In this document: positions 31,811 to 42,230 of the stretch, piece after piece
How positions within the stretch are numbered: the stretch's first letter is position 1
Layout of the letters: the number at the start of each line of letters is the position of its first letter
Assembly: GCF_024679095.1 (NCBI RefSeq)
Contig: NW_026112141.1
Coordinates: forward strand, 145,001 to 209,000
Direction: 5' to 3'
DNA from: Eriocheir sinensis
Taxonomy: Eukaryota > Arthropoda > Malacostraca > Decapoda > Varunidae
DNA: 64,000 nucleotides
Program-made: the position numbers and the translations under genes
The notes under the pieces: model-generated
Told to the model about the DNA's origin: nothing
Database searches by the model: none
The model's input: the letters and a program-made list of their open reading frames with translations, nothing else

Positions 31811-32165
31811 CTATTGAATACACACCAGCAGAGCGGTCGCTTCTGAAAATAAAAAAACTATTTTATACCCCTTTGTCATCACGATATATTATTACACTCA
31901 ATACCCTACCAACGTACTACTGGCTTACTCATGAGTACAGATACTATTGATAAGAGGCCAAAACTACTACCATTTGACATGGTAAAAACAACAAAACTCA
32001 CACTTAGATTCAGCTGTGCACTTGTGCCTCGACCGCCATTAAACCTTTTTTCTGTTATTGATATTTAATATAATCTATACTACTAAACTTTTATCTGCAT
32101 TAACAGGTTAAGTATATTATGTATAACACACCCCTAACTTACCCTACAGACAGTCAAGGAAATAC
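31811..32165. other. AT-rich gene-free stretch
   Basis: No coding motif seen; it may include decayed upstream hAT sequence that I cannot recognise. Confidence 0.35.
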
Positions 32166-32171
32166 ACATTT

Positions 32172-32715
32172 TAACCCGTCCGCTGCAATTGGCACGGATT
32201 TGGCTTTCACTGGTAGCTCTTACAAGTCAGGCACCAGTTAATCATTGCCATCTCTTTCAAGTCAGGCACCAGTGAATCATTGCCATCTCTTACAAGTCAG
32301 GCACCAGTGAATCATTGCCATCTCTTACAAGTCAGGCACCAGTGAATCATTGCCATCTCTTACAAGTCAGGCACCAGTGAATCATTGCCATGTCTTACAA
32401 GTCAGGCACCAGTGAATCATTGCCATCTCTTACAAGTCAGGCACCAGTGAATCATTGCCATCTCTTACAAGTCAGGCACCAGTGAATCATTGCCATGTCT
32501 TACAAGTCAGGCACCAGTGAATCATTGCCATCTCTTACAAGTCAGGCACCAGTTAATCATTGCCATCTCTTGTCAGGCACCAGTGAATCATTGCCATCTC
32601 TTACAAGTCAGGCACCAGTTAATCATTGCCATCTCTTACAAGTCAGGCACCAGTGAATCATTGCCATGTCTTACAAGTCAGGCACCAGTTAATCATTGCC
32701 ATCTCTTACAAGAAA
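32172..32715 (+). repeat. 35-bp minisatellite, about 14 copies, preceded by TTAA-CCCG
   Basis: The monomer is tcttacaagtcaggcaccag plus tgaatcattgccatc, nearly perfect, with ttaatc/tgaatc and catctc/catgtc variants and one copy missing tacaag. The array begins just after ttaacccgtccgctgcaatt, which resembles the TTAA-CCCG end of MITE family F, so it may have expanded from within a TTAA element; the other end was not found. Confidence 0.93.
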
Positions 32716-32848
32716 AATATTCAAAATCATAAAAAAAGATAAACTATTAGTCCTACTTATGATTTTTGTGTGAAAAACTCCTCTTGGGTAATGCATATTA
32801 AACTATGGTTTCATTGGCCAAGTTTAATACAAGAAAATGTCCCCATAA

Positions 32849-33135
32849 GGCTGAGTAATTAGCGTGCGTGCCTTGCATTCTCCCTGTGCTGGAGGTCGTG
32901 GCGTCACGCTGCCCCCAGGGATTTTCCTGTCACCAGCGAGGGGCCTAAGACTACCCACATGCTGTCCTGAAGACCACCCAGCAACCCGGACTCTAGAGGA
33001 AACCATCCAAATAAATCAAGAATGAGTTCCAGGGGGCAGCATGAGCCAAGATTAAATGGCATCACTATAAAAATTGCCTGCGCCATGAGGGGCTGGGGCT
33101 GACCACCAGGCCCCTGAAGAAGGCCTACCAGTGCT
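32849..33135 (+). mobile_element. tRNA-derived SINE, family 3, copy b
   Basis: The head ggctgagtaattagcgtgcg is degraded, with ggaggtcgtggcgtcacgc at the B-box side. Shared blocks with 21456-21672: ctacccacatgctgtcc, agaccacccagcaacccgg, actctag and ggggcagcatgagccaa. It extends further: tcactataaaaattgcctgc, gccatgaggggctggggctg and ccaggcccctgaagaaggc. It ends near an A-run at 33150. Confidence 0.8.
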
Positions 33136-33139
33136 ATAG

Positions 33140-33290
33140 GTGAACACGCAAAAAAAAAAAGTGGAAACAAAGAAGAATTTATGCAAAAAAAATAATTTCA
33201 GTCAAAAAAATCAATTTAAATAAGAAAAATCTCCTTTAAATCAAATAAATCTATTTTTTTTTATTGTTTTTAGAAAAAAACATCATGATT
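33140..33290. repeat. A- and T-rich simple sequence
   Basis: Runs of A (33150-33160) and T (33252-33262) with aaataaatc words, between the SINE and the next array. Confidence 0.75.
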
Positions 33291-33299
33291 TTTTCCAAC

Positions 33300-33610
33300 C
33301 CTGCCTCTCGGGAACTCTTGGGAGCTTTCTGTAACCTGGGAGAGCTCTTTGGAACCCCTGAGAACTCTTGGGAGCTTTCTGTAACCTGGGAGAGCTCGTT
33401 GGAACCCCTGAGAACTCTTGGTAGCTTTCCATAACCTGGGAGAGCTCTTCGGAACCCCTGAGAAGAACCCCTGGAGAACTCTTGTAACCTGGGAGAGCAG
33501 AGCTCTTTGGAACCCCTGAGAACTCTTGGGAGCTTTCTGTAACCTGGAAGAGCTCTTTGGAACCCCTGAGAACTCTTGGAAGCTTTCTATAACTTAGGAG
33601 ACTCTCGGAA
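33300..33610. repeat. Minisatellite of about 50 bp, six copies
   Basis: The unit is gaactcttgggagctttctg, then taacctgggagagctctttg and gaacccctga. The fourth copy is rearranged (gaagaacccctggagaactc). The minus-strand ORF with SSQEFSGVP repeats is an artefact. Confidence 0.9.
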
Positions 33611-33673
33611 ATGCTTATGAAATCTGTTAAAACTCCCTCAAACTCTACAGAAAGGATCACCCCATATCCGCAG

Positions 33674-33789
33674 GTCCTGGTGGCACCCGACCCGAGCTAC
33701 TGGTACTGCCGGAACCCCCTGGCTGGCGGATGAGATCTTCCTGACGGATGTGACGGCCAACTTCCTGACTGTGAGGATCGGGGAGTGAA
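33674..33789 (+). CDS. Possible terminal exon, unidentified
   Basis: A ccccatatccgcag acceptor is followed by an open frame (SWWHPTRATGTAGTPW, then LADEIFLTDVTANFLTVRIG) to a TGA at about 33787. GC content rises locally relative to its flanks. Another frame (VLVAPDPSYWYCRNPLAGG) is also open at first. No poly(A) signal close by. Family unknown. Confidence 0.25.
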
Positions 33790-34274
33790 AGAAGCGGCCG
33801 GGGGTTTTCAAGGACATGACTGACCCAAACCAGAATTCCCAGTGCTCGATTATGTGATGTGTGGTGATTGTGAATATGTCTTGACTTTGCTGGTGAAGGT
33901 TTCCATGGTGAACAGGATCATACTGAAAAGATATTAGCATGAAAAGATATTGTTGTGCTGTGTTCGTGGGAATCCCGTAAACAAACAAGTGGGTACAGCT
34001 ATTAGTGGACGCAAAATGTTATTGTAAAGCCTGCTGGATACATTTGACAAGCATAGAAAACCACCTAAAAATTATAAGTTAAAACACTGACATCACTTGC
34101 AGAATTGGAAGTCCAAACAATCTAAACTGATACTTCAAAGGGAGCCCACAGCCTTAGGATTACTTTAGGCATTTGGGTTTGAGTCTTGGTGCAAAGCCAG
34201 ATTTTTAAGAAATTTATTTATAAAATTGTACGGGCCGTGAACACCTCGTGTGTGACCCCCTGCTGCTCACAAGC

Positions 34275-34515
34275 TGTACAACCAGTTAACGTAGTAGCAA
34301 CTGACATGGGACAAATTTGTGGCTTTACCAGGTAGCAGCGACGGGCCAAATTTGTGCCATGATTTAAACCCCCAAAAATAGATGATACATAAACTGATCA
34401 CAAATGTTTTGATACATATTATGAAATGGTTTGTGTGAGGGGTGATTTTTTCTCATTTTTCTCGCTTAGAGGGACCATTAAGAAATATGATCCCCGCTGC
34501 TAACAAGGTTGAAAA
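34275..34515 (-). mobile_element. MITE family F, reverse copy
   Basis: The reverse complement shows the same series as 13913-14183: tagcagcggggatcat, cttaatggtccctctaagcg, caaaccatttcataatatgt, gtatcatctatttttggg, gtttaaatcatggcacaaat, ttggcccgtcgctgctacc and ggtaaagccacaaatttgtc. A GTTAAC lies at one edge; the other end is diverged. Confidence 0.8.
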
Positions 34516-34890
34516 AAAAAGGCCTTATGGAGAAAAATATTCTCCTGAGAAGCTCAAGAGATACTCATAGATGAAGGCCATTTCCTGAGGAGTATTATGC
34601 ACTCTTGTTATGCCTGTTAGGGCTAATACAGATTTTAATGAATATTTTTCTCACTATAGTTCATTTGGGCAAGGCCACTTACAATATTAGTGGTAACTCC
34701 AGTTGGTTTCTTTCAAGTAGCCCGAGCAGGATGACGTAACCTCCTTGTCATGCAGTAGTCAACATATTATGCATGAGTCATCAACAAACTGTTAATTTCT
34801 GTTCACATAGAAATTAGCAGTTTGTGTTAGATATGCATTTTATGCTGACATTTTATTATTACTACTTACCTTTTATGTTGTTCACTAACA
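34516..34890. other. Gene-free stretch
   Basis: AT-rich unique sequence. A short inverted-looking aaactgttaatttctgttca/agaaattagcagtttgtg pair lies at 34785-34825; no known role. Confidence 0.35.
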
Positions 34891-34900
34891 TGACAAGCAG

Positions 34901-34964
34901 GTTACATCATCCAGCTCGAGCTACCCAGCCAGAAGGTGGAAGTGGAGTCGCTGGGACTAAAGCT
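34901..34964 (+). CDS. Possible internal exon, unidentified
   Basis: It lies between gacaagcag and a consensus GTGAGT donor. One frame reads YIIQLELPSQKVEVESLGLK plus L; a second frame is also open. At 64 bp it is short but has good splice signals and local GC enrichment. No family recognised. Confidence 0.28.
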
Positions 34965-35033
34965 GTGAGTGGCCTCTTGCCTTAAAGGAATAGACTCTAG
35001 TAGTACTATGGTTGTGTCCAGCTCACCCAACAA

Positions 35034-35360
35034 TTGAAACAATATAACATTTTAAAAACCATGCTATTCCGCCTTCTGTATAAAAAGAGATGTTATATTT
35101 TTTTTTCCTGTTTTAGTCATGTAATTTACTATTGTGCAGAATATAGTTGTACACTTGGGCACTTAAACAGGAGGAGGCTTTTCAAACAGGCAAATGTTGG
35201 TGCCCAGATGTTTAAAAATGCTGCTTGTAAGTCTGGAAGAGTGACTGGAATCTACGACTTTTCTGGTGATTCTCTGTACAGGCATTGGTTTGGAAGGTAT
35301 ACTAGACTGCCTCCAGCTGACTGTTTGAGGCTGCACCATGTCTTCCGGTCATGGTTTTAG
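35034..35360 (+). CDS. Hypothetical ORF of 108 codons
   Basis: The open frame MKQYNILKTMLFRLLYKKRC ... VTGIYDFSGDSLYRHWFGRY ends HHVFRSWF. Composition is mixed and not simple-sequence driven, which is unusual for this window, but I see no known motif, no splice evidence and no start context. Function unknown; may be chance. Confidence 0.15.
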   Translation: MKQYNILKTMLFRLLYKKRCYIFFSCFSHVIYYCAEYSCTLGHLNRRRLFKQANVGAQMFKNAACKSGRVTGIYDFSGDSLYRHWFGRYTRLPPADCLRLHHVFRSWF

Positions 35361-35389
35361 GGTTTCCGTGGATTGCTCATAAGCTTAAG

Positions 35390-35620
35390 AAATCTTGTAC
35401 TATATTTCCAAGCTTCTGAAAATGGACCCAAAAAATATCATACTGAGTGCCTCTCTAATGTTTATCTCCTTATGTATAGGGAAGGGAATTGTATCAGCCT
35501 GTTAAGAATATTAAGGTATCTGTTGTATTTCAAGGCCTCTGAAAAATGGACCCAAAATGTCAGAATAGGCAGTGCATGTTGTACCTCTAATGTTTATTGC
35601 TATGTATAGGGAAGGAGTTG
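35390..35620. repeat. Imperfect direct duplication of about 120 bp
   Basis: tttccaagcttctgaaaatg, gacccaaaa, cctctaatgtttat and tatgtatagggaagg at 35404-35485 recur as tttcaaggcctctgaaaaat, gacccaaaa, cctctaatgtttat and tatgtatagggaagg at 35528-35612. Non-coding. Confidence 0.75.
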
Positions 35621-35929
35621 TACTACACAGAGTTATATCATGAAGGTTCCCAGAGCCTGGGATTTGGAAAACAACAGAGGGCCATCTTAGGGTGACGAAT
35701 GGCGAGACAGAGAAATTCTACTTTCACATAGTTATGTCTCTGCTATTATCAGGTTAGTAGCGCCTCAGCGATTCCCTCTGTCAGATAGACTTGTTATTTT
35801 CTTGCCCATTTTCTACCCACTGATTATTGTTACGTTGGTATATGTCATATACCATCTGCATCGAAAAAAACATGCTCAATTTGAAGCCAAACGAGTAAAT
35901 CTAATACAATAAAAGTTCCTATGTTTAGA

Positions 35930-36390
35930 CATATCCCATTAAAAGTCAAAATATATTGGCTCTCATGTATTAAAGGAGAGAGAGAGAGACTATATTTCCA
36001 AGCTGAAAGTCAAAATATCATTGGCTCCTCATGTTTAGTGAGAGAGAGCTGATATCTCCTCAAAGTCAAAATATATTGGCTCCCAATGTTTAGAAGAGAG
36101 AGAGAGAGAGAGAGACAATAGTCAAAATATATTGGTTCTTAGAGCCTGGATAAAATAAGAGAGAGAGAGAGGAGGTAAGGGAAGGAGAGAGATGAGAAAA
36201 GGAAAAGAAATAATGTAAGAAAGAACAAAGAAATTTACTGATAAAAGAGAGAGAAAGGTATCAGAAGGGAGAGGGAGAGAGGCAAGGTAATAATATTGAA
36301 TAGTAAGTGTCTCAACTAACCTACTAACTAACTATGGGATGACAGAGATGACCAGAGAGAGAGAGAGGAGATATTAAGGCAAGGCAAGGT
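35930..36390. repeat. GA-rich region with repeated gtcaaaatatattggct
   Basis: Four copies of agtcaaaatatattggctc (about 35944, 36008, 36064, 36120) separated by (GA)n tracts, followed by longer GA-rich DNA. Irregular minisatellite, no gene. Confidence 0.8.
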
Positions 36391-36455
36391 AAGGGCGTAG
36401 GGTATCGGAAAAGACGCCCAAATTTTTCCACTCCGCCCAGGAATCGAACCCGGTG
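36391..36455 (-). mobile_element. SINE-1 fragment, reverse orientation
   Basis: gggcgtagggtatcggaaaa, gacgcccaaatttttccact, ccgcccaggaatcgaacccg is the reverse complement of SINE-1 from the B-box into the body (as at 28110-28175). Both ends are truncated. Confidence 0.85.
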
Positions 36456-36629
36456 TGAAATATAGAAACTGTAAGCAAACTGAACATTTCTCTCTGCAAG
36501 TTATTTTACAGGTGCTGTGAACACCAGGCATTGAAAAGGCAATCATTTAATTATGTGACAGAAACAGTTAGCACATTATTTCATAACACACCAGAAACTT
36601 CAAAAAAAAGTTTCGTCTGCCAGTGTGAG

Positions 36630-37060
36630 ATTGGCGCAATTTTTTTTTTTTTTTTTTTACAAGAGGAGACAGCTCAAGGGCACAAAAAAAGTAAACAATA
36701 ATAAAAAAAAGTCCACTACTCGCTGCACTTGTAAAATTCTACCCATACCCGTAACATACATAAAAAAAATATATATACCTACGTTTACTAGCTTCGTCGT
36801 TTTATTATTTTACGTTTTTTTTTAATTTTCGCTGCTTATAACGGACTTTCGGCCCTAACGGACTAAGTTCCCCCCAAACCGAGTGTGTATCAAGGCACCT
36901 CTCCACCCGAAATTGACCTCTCTTTTGGCTACTCTTTACTTTTATCTTTTATAGGAGCGGCGAGTAGCGGGCTTTTTTTGGGACTCTTTATTGCCCTTGA
37001 GACGTGTCCTCTGATGTGAAAAAATAAATAAATAAAAAATAAATAAATAAATTAGTCCGT
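36630..37060. repeat. Family E, two copies in inverted arrangement
   Basis: Left arm (plus): a poly-T run, acaagaggagacagctcaag, ggcacaaaaaaagt, ccactactcgctgcacttgt, aaaa. Right arm (minus), read in reverse complement: acgtctcaagggcaataaag, caaaaaaagcccgctactcg, ccgctcctataaaa, gagtagccaaaagagaggtc, atttcgggtggagaggtgcc. The intervening part (36770-36840) is AT-rich. The pair could form a large imperfect hairpin. Confidence 0.7.
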
Positions 37061-37239
37061 TATATTGAGGGTTTACTGTACTTGTGTTGAGAGCGTCCAT
37101 AACATCATGTGCCGGGACAATCCGCTACCCACTGAGTCAACCGCCTTTGTCAAACGCACCATCGAAACTGTATGTAAATCTATGTGAGTGTAACTGTATG
37201 TATCTAACTGTATGTGACTTTAAGCTTAACTATATATAC

Positions 37240-37935
37240 ACTTCTCTGTTCCTTCCCTTCCCTTCCCTTTCCTATCCTTCCCTATCCTTTCCCTTCCTTT
37301 TCCAATAACTTTACAAAGGACTGGACTGCTCCTTCGTACTGTGACCTCCTTGACCTCTTGCGACCTTTCCTTGGACTGGGGTGACTGGTTCTTGAGTCTT
37401 CCAAGATGGCCTTCCTTCCTTTCTTCTGTTCTTCCTTCGTTCTTCAGAGCTGTGGATAAAGACGGTTATTAATATATTTTTTCATTATTATTATTTTTTA
37501 TTCTTTCTTATTCTCTTTCATCCTCTCTCTCCTTATTCCTCTTTCCTTCTCTCCTCTCCCTTCTTTTCTCTCTCTCTCTCTCTTTGTCTTATCTCCTCTT
37601 TTCTTCATATCTTTAATTTTATCTGTTTCTCCCTTTATCGTCCTGTCTCTCTCTCTCTTCCTTTCCTTCCCTTCCCTATAATTTCCTCTCCTCTCCATTC
37701 CTTTCCCTTCCCTTCCTTTTCCTATCCTATCCTTTCCTTCCTTTCCTTTCCTTCCCATTCCTTTCCTTCCTTTCCTTTCCTTCCCTTTCAATTCCTTTCC
37801 TTCCCTTCCCTATCATTTCCTTTCCCTTCCCTTCCTTTTCCTATCTTATCGTTTCCTTTCTTTTCCTTTCATTCCCATTCCTTCCCTTCCTTTCCTTCCC
37901 TTCCCTTCCTTTCCTATCCTTTCCTCCAATCATGA
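37240..37935. repeat. Long pyrimidine-rich (CCTTT)n-like tract
   Basis: cccttcccttcctttcctat words dominate at 37245-37310 and 37640-37925, with a unique gap at 37320-37500. The 97-aa minus-strand ORF is Lys/Glu/Arg/Gly-only and is an artefact. Strand-asymmetric purine/pyrimidine DNA. Confidence 0.9.
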
Positions 37936-38345
37936 CAGTCCGCCCTGAGCTGCCCCGTCCCAGCCCTTTGGTGAGCAGTTAGTCCAGCCCCTGATCTTGG
38001 CCAGTGGGGGGAGGGGCTTGGACCCCCTCCCCCCACAAAAACCTATACCTGCCAAAAACAAAATATAAAGTGCAGGTCGCGGCTAACCGTTGGAGGGCTC
38101 CTGGAACGCCTGGAGCCTTTTGGTTGATGATCGACTGCCCTTCCAAGGCTTACCTAGTGAATGCTTACTTAGTTATCCCTGACCATACGAAATGAATTCC
38201 CAATGCACTTTCCAGCCTATGTCTTATTGGATTATGTACTGTTGTTTTGATGAGCTTGGATAGGCTGGTGCACTGGTTGGTCAGACCTTTCGGTTCTTTG
38301 CCTGACGGTTCACTCTAGCATGGCTCATAGGGAAAGTTCATCCAG
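37936..38345. other. Gene-free stretch
   Basis: Unique sequence; the 63-aa ORF at 38004 lacks any recognisable feature. Confidence 0.4.
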
Positions 38346-38349
38346 GTAA

Positions 38350-39530
38350 GAAATCCAGGTAAGAAGAGGATGCTAGAGCACTGCAGGAGGATCTCAACAA
38401 ACTGTGATCAGCTTGGTCAGAGAAATGGCAGATGAATTTTAACATCACCAAGTGTAGCGTACTGAGTGTAGAAACATGCAACCCATTACACGGATATAGT
38501 TTAGGGCCATTCTTTCAGTCGTTTCCGAATATTCAGAAGACGGTCCCTAACACGTTCGGGTGGCTTCTACAGTAGTAGTAGTAGTAGTCATAGTCGTAGT
38601 CGTACTAGTACTACTGCTACTACTACTACTACTACTATACTACTACTACTGTAGAAGCCACCCGAATGTGTTAGGGACCGTCTTCCGAACATTCGGAAAC
38701 GACTGTAAGAATGGCCCTAAGACTCCACACGATAGGTAGAGCAGAGTGTGAAAAGGATTTAGGGGTGTTAGTGAACTCTGACCTACAACTAAGGAAGCAA
38801 TGTATTAGTGTGAGGAATAGGGCTAACAGGGTATTAGGCTTAATTAACAGGACGGTAACCAACAGGAGTGTGGAAGTCATCCTCAGACTCTATGTAGTGT
38901 TAGTTAGGTCACACTTAGATTAAGCTGTCCAGTTTTGGTGCCCACACTACAGAATGGACATCAACTTGCTAGAATCAGTTCAGAGGAGGATGACCAAGAT
39001 GATTCAGGGGCTGAGGAACCTCCCATATCAAAATAGGCTGAAACATCTAAGCTTACATTCACTAGAAAGACGAAGAGTGCGGGGAGATCTGATAGAAATA
39101 TTCAAATGGGTCAAGGGTTACAACAAAGGCGATATAAGTAAAGTACTGTGAATTAGCCAGCAGGATAGAACTCGCAGTAATGGATTTAAATTAGAAAAGT
39201 ATAGATTTAGGAGAGATATAGGCAAGCAATGGTTTCGTAATAGGGTGGTGGGGAAATGGAATAGACTCAGCAATCACATAGATAGTGCAGGGACGATAGC
39301 TTGTTTTAAGAGTAGACTGGATAGCTACATGGACGACAGGGGGCAGTGAGGTGTGGGTGCAGTAAGGAGACAGGGTACTGGAGTGTATACCCGTACCGAA
39401 GGTAATCGAGGATCAAGCCTCTACCTGTAACCCCTGAAACTACACCTCACCCATTGTGAGTAGTGGCCGGGGGATTCTGGAGCTGCCCTGTGTAGGTCAC
39501 TTGGCCTCTTGCAGTTTCCCTATGTTCTTG
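38350..39530 (+). pseudogene. CR1-type LINE 3' region, copy A2, split by a MITE
   Basis: Coding blocks before the insertion: ARALQEDLNKL, then SAWSEKWQMNFNITKCSVLS and GYSL. After it: RLHTIGRAECEKDLGVLVNS, NRANRVLGLINRTVTNRS, then VQFWCPHYRMDINLLESVQR, RMTKMIQGLRNLPYQNRLK, LERRRVRGDLIEIFKWV and NRVVGKWNRLS. Removing the MITE and one TA joins YSL to RLHT in frame and in register with the 14.4 kb copy. There are stops in SHLD-stop-AVQFW (38922) and after KVL (39148). The 3' end, ggcctcttgcagtttcccta plus tgttcttgtg, matches the end of copy A1. Confidence 0.9.
38504..38717. mobile_element. Foldback MITE with 69-bp inverted repeats and TA target duplication
   Basis: The left arm 38504-38572 starts GGGCCATTCTTTCAGTCG; the right arm 38649-38717 ends in its inverse with 4 mismatches in 69. 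The 76-bp centre is a (TAG)n/(CTA)n region that is itself near-palindromic, so nearly the whole 214 bp can fold. TA lies at 38502-38503 and again at 38718-38719. TA duplication and pure TIR structure point to mobilisation by a Tc1/mariner-superfamily transposase. No ORF. Confidence 0.93.
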
Positions 39531-40600
39531 TGTCCCTCCCCAGTCATAATACATCTTCCCTTCCTCCCTTCCTCCTCCCCAGTCAAAATACATCTTCCCT
39601 TCCTCCCTTCCTCCTCCCCAGTCAAAATACATCTTCCCTTCCTCCCTTCCTTCTCTCCATTCTGTCCTTCCTTTCCTCCCCAGTCAAAATACATCTTCCC
39701 TTCCTCCCTTCCTCCTCTCCATTCTGTCCTTCCTTTCCTCCCCAGTCAAAATACATCTCCCCTTCCTTCCTTCCTCCTCCCCATTCTGTCCTTCCTTTCC
39801 TCCCCAGTCAAAATACATCTTCCCTTCCTCCCTTCCTTCCTTCCTCCTCTCCATTCTGTCCTTCCTTTCCTCCCCAGTCAAAATACATCTTCCCTTCCTT
39901 CCTTCCTTTCCTCCCCATTCTGTCCTTCCTTTCCTCCCCAGACAAAATACATCTTCCCTTCCTCCTTCCTTCCTTCCCTCTCCATTCTGTCCTTCCTCTT
40001 CCTTCCTCCTTCCTTATTCTGTCCTTCCTTTCCTCCCCAGTCATAATACATCTTCCCTTCCTCCCTTCCTTCCTTCCTCCTCTCCATTCTGCCCTTCCTT
40101 TCCTCCCCAGTCAAAATACATCTTCCCTTCCTTCCTTCCTTCCTTCCTCCTCTCCATTCTGTCCTTCCTTTCCTCCCCAGTCAAAATACATCTTCCCTTC
40201 CTCCCTTCCTTCCTTCTCTCCATTCTGTCCTTCCTTTCCTCCCCAGTCAGAATACATCTTCCCTTCCTCCCTTCCTTCCTTCTCTCCATTCTGTCCTTCC
40301 TTTCCTCCCCAGTCAAAATACATCTTCCCTTCCTCCTCCCCATTCTGTCCTTCCTTTCCTCCCCAGTCAAAATACATCTTCCCTTCCTCCTCCCCATTCT
40401 GTCCTTCCTTTCCTCCCCAGTCAAAATACATCTTCCCTTCCTTCCTTCCTTCCTTCCTCCTCCCCATTCTGTCCTTCCTTTCCTCCCCAGTCAAAATACA
40501 TCTTCCCTTCCTCCTCCCCATTCTGTCCTCCCTGCCTTCCTTTCCTCCCCAGTCAAAAAACATCTTCCTTCCCTCCCTCCCTTCGCTGTCCTCCCTCGAA
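39531..40600. repeat. Minisatellite of about 50-90 bp, pyrimidine-rich, about 15 copies
   Basis: The unit is cctttcctccccagtcaaaa, tacatcttcccttcctccc, ttccttcctcctctccattc, tgtccttc, with variable ttcc/ctcc counts. Long plus-strand (450 aa, Ser/Pro/Phe-rich) and minus-strand (193 aa, ILTGEERKDRMERRKEGRK) frames exist only because stops are absent from the unit. Each unit has a ctccccag acceptor-like word. Confidence 0.95.
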
Positions 40601-40696
40601 GAAATTCCTCCCCATCTCTCTCCCTCCTCCGCCATAGCGCTTGTTTTCCCCCTATTTTCTCCTCTTCCACAGCCTCCACATGCTTCCTGCACCCAC

Positions 40697-40745
40697 CACA
40701 GACGGCGCGGAGTGGCTTCTCCAACACGGCACTCGTCTCGCTCAT
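40697..40745 (-). CDS. Candidate first coding exon, unidentified
   Basis: On the minus strand an ATG at 40745 sits in a near-ideal context (gccgccaagATGagc). The frame reads MSETSAVLEKPLRAVCGG and meets a GTGGGT donor-like site at 40696, just before the minisatellite. The sequence upstream on this strand (40746-40860) is GC-rich and could be a 5' UTR/promoter. A longer unspliced frame runs into the minisatellite. The family is not recognised. Confidence 0.35.
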
Positions 40746-40759
40746 CTTGGCGGCGTAAA

Positions 40760-42230
40760 ACACGGCTAAAAGGGAGAAATATGGACTCGGCGGCGGGGTT
40801 TGTTTGGTCCCCGCCTCTTGGTCTCGGCCTGGGTCTTGGGGCTCGGTACTCCCTTATCTAGGCCTTATTTCTCCTCCTATTCGTCCTCTGTGCTGCTTTT
40901 TCACGTGTTTACCTTTCATTGGTGTTACGTTATTTGTGTTCCTTCACTAAAAGACACAATATTTACCATGGCCGGGGAAATAAAGCGTTTTGTGGGTGTC
41001 TATGGCGGTCTCATGGCTTCACCCTTATATATTGCCATTTTCCTCTTCATCCTGGAGATAAATCACATTGTATAATTAAACCAAATCTTTTTCCATACCC
41101 ACCAGCTCACAAAACCTAAAAATGATGCTAAAAAACGGCATTAAATCATGAAATAGCGATTATGGCGTCATTCTTTGCACTCTATTACGGGCTATAGAGC
41201 GTCTGGGAGATGGAGAAGACATGGCGCTCCTCTGAAATATTTAGCTGCTTTCATTCACGACTCTTTCATTAGTTTTGCTCATTAAGTTAAATTATCCTTA
41301 AAACTCATACGGATCACCACCCATTTTGACACCCGCAACATGCATGTAAAGTAATACTATTTTGAATTATGTCCAAAAGTACGCATTCCATGGCTGTAAA
41401 CTATAATTAAGAGCTCAACTATAAAAAAATAAAAATACAAAACATTTAAAATACGTCCGATAACTTATGAAAAAATCTTTGAGCGCAGCCAATGGCATCG
41501 TTCCCTTCACCCCCCTCTACCCTGCCCCCTCACTACCTACTCCCTCACCCCCCTCCCCATTACCCCCTCACCACTCCCCCCTCCCCAAGCACCTTTTATT
41601 AAGAAATATTAAAATATCTCCCTTAATTCTCAACCAAACGGAATTTACTCAACGGGAACAGCTTCAGCGTCACATTTTACATCAGGGGAGTGCCACAATC
41701 ACGAGAATTAGTGGCAAATGGCGCGGAAAACAGCTGAAATGTGAGGAAATTTTCGACAGTTGCTCAGAATCATGGTTATATCTACTTTATCCGTTTATCT
41801 ATCGTAAAACCAAGACCAGAAATACCTTCCCCGAGTCTTTAGCTTCAGTTGGGTGCCCAGGACAAAGAAAATCACTGAGAGATAAAGCCACACTTTGGTA
41901 AACTGTGAAACTTTCTTTATATGAACATAACTCAATTATTAATGGAGCTAGACGAATTCTGAAAACAGCAATGGCTTTCTCGTGATATGGTGCCCATGAT
42001 AAGACCTGTTACATTAAGAAATGCCCCGGAATAAAGGCGTGAGAGGCCGAAAAGGGTTTTGGTACGAATTTACACTATCGCTCATATCTCCGTTATTTTT
42101 TGACGTAGAACAAAACCGACACTACCACAGGATGTTTTGTCGTTTCCCCGAGGTGGTGGTATCTGGAAAACCCCAAAATAACCATATTTTTGGAAAAAGG
42201 TATTCACAACCCGTAGAGTTGCATGATCTT
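40760..42230. other. Unique gene-free stretch
   Basis: Apart from a Pro/Ser-rich ORF (41467-41901, 144 aa, with ccccctc simple sequence in its first third) nothing stands out. The ORF C-terminal half (EIFDSCSESWLYLLYPFIYR) matches no family I know. An imperfect duplication of the 42230 family starts at the right edge. Confidence 0.4.

Noticed and set aside
39509..40861. 450-codon Ser/Pro/Phe-rich open frame (plus) and 193-codon ILTGEERKDRMERRK frame (minus)
   Set aside because: Both are by-products of a pyrimidine minisatellite whose unit lacks stop codons; the content only mirrors the repeat.
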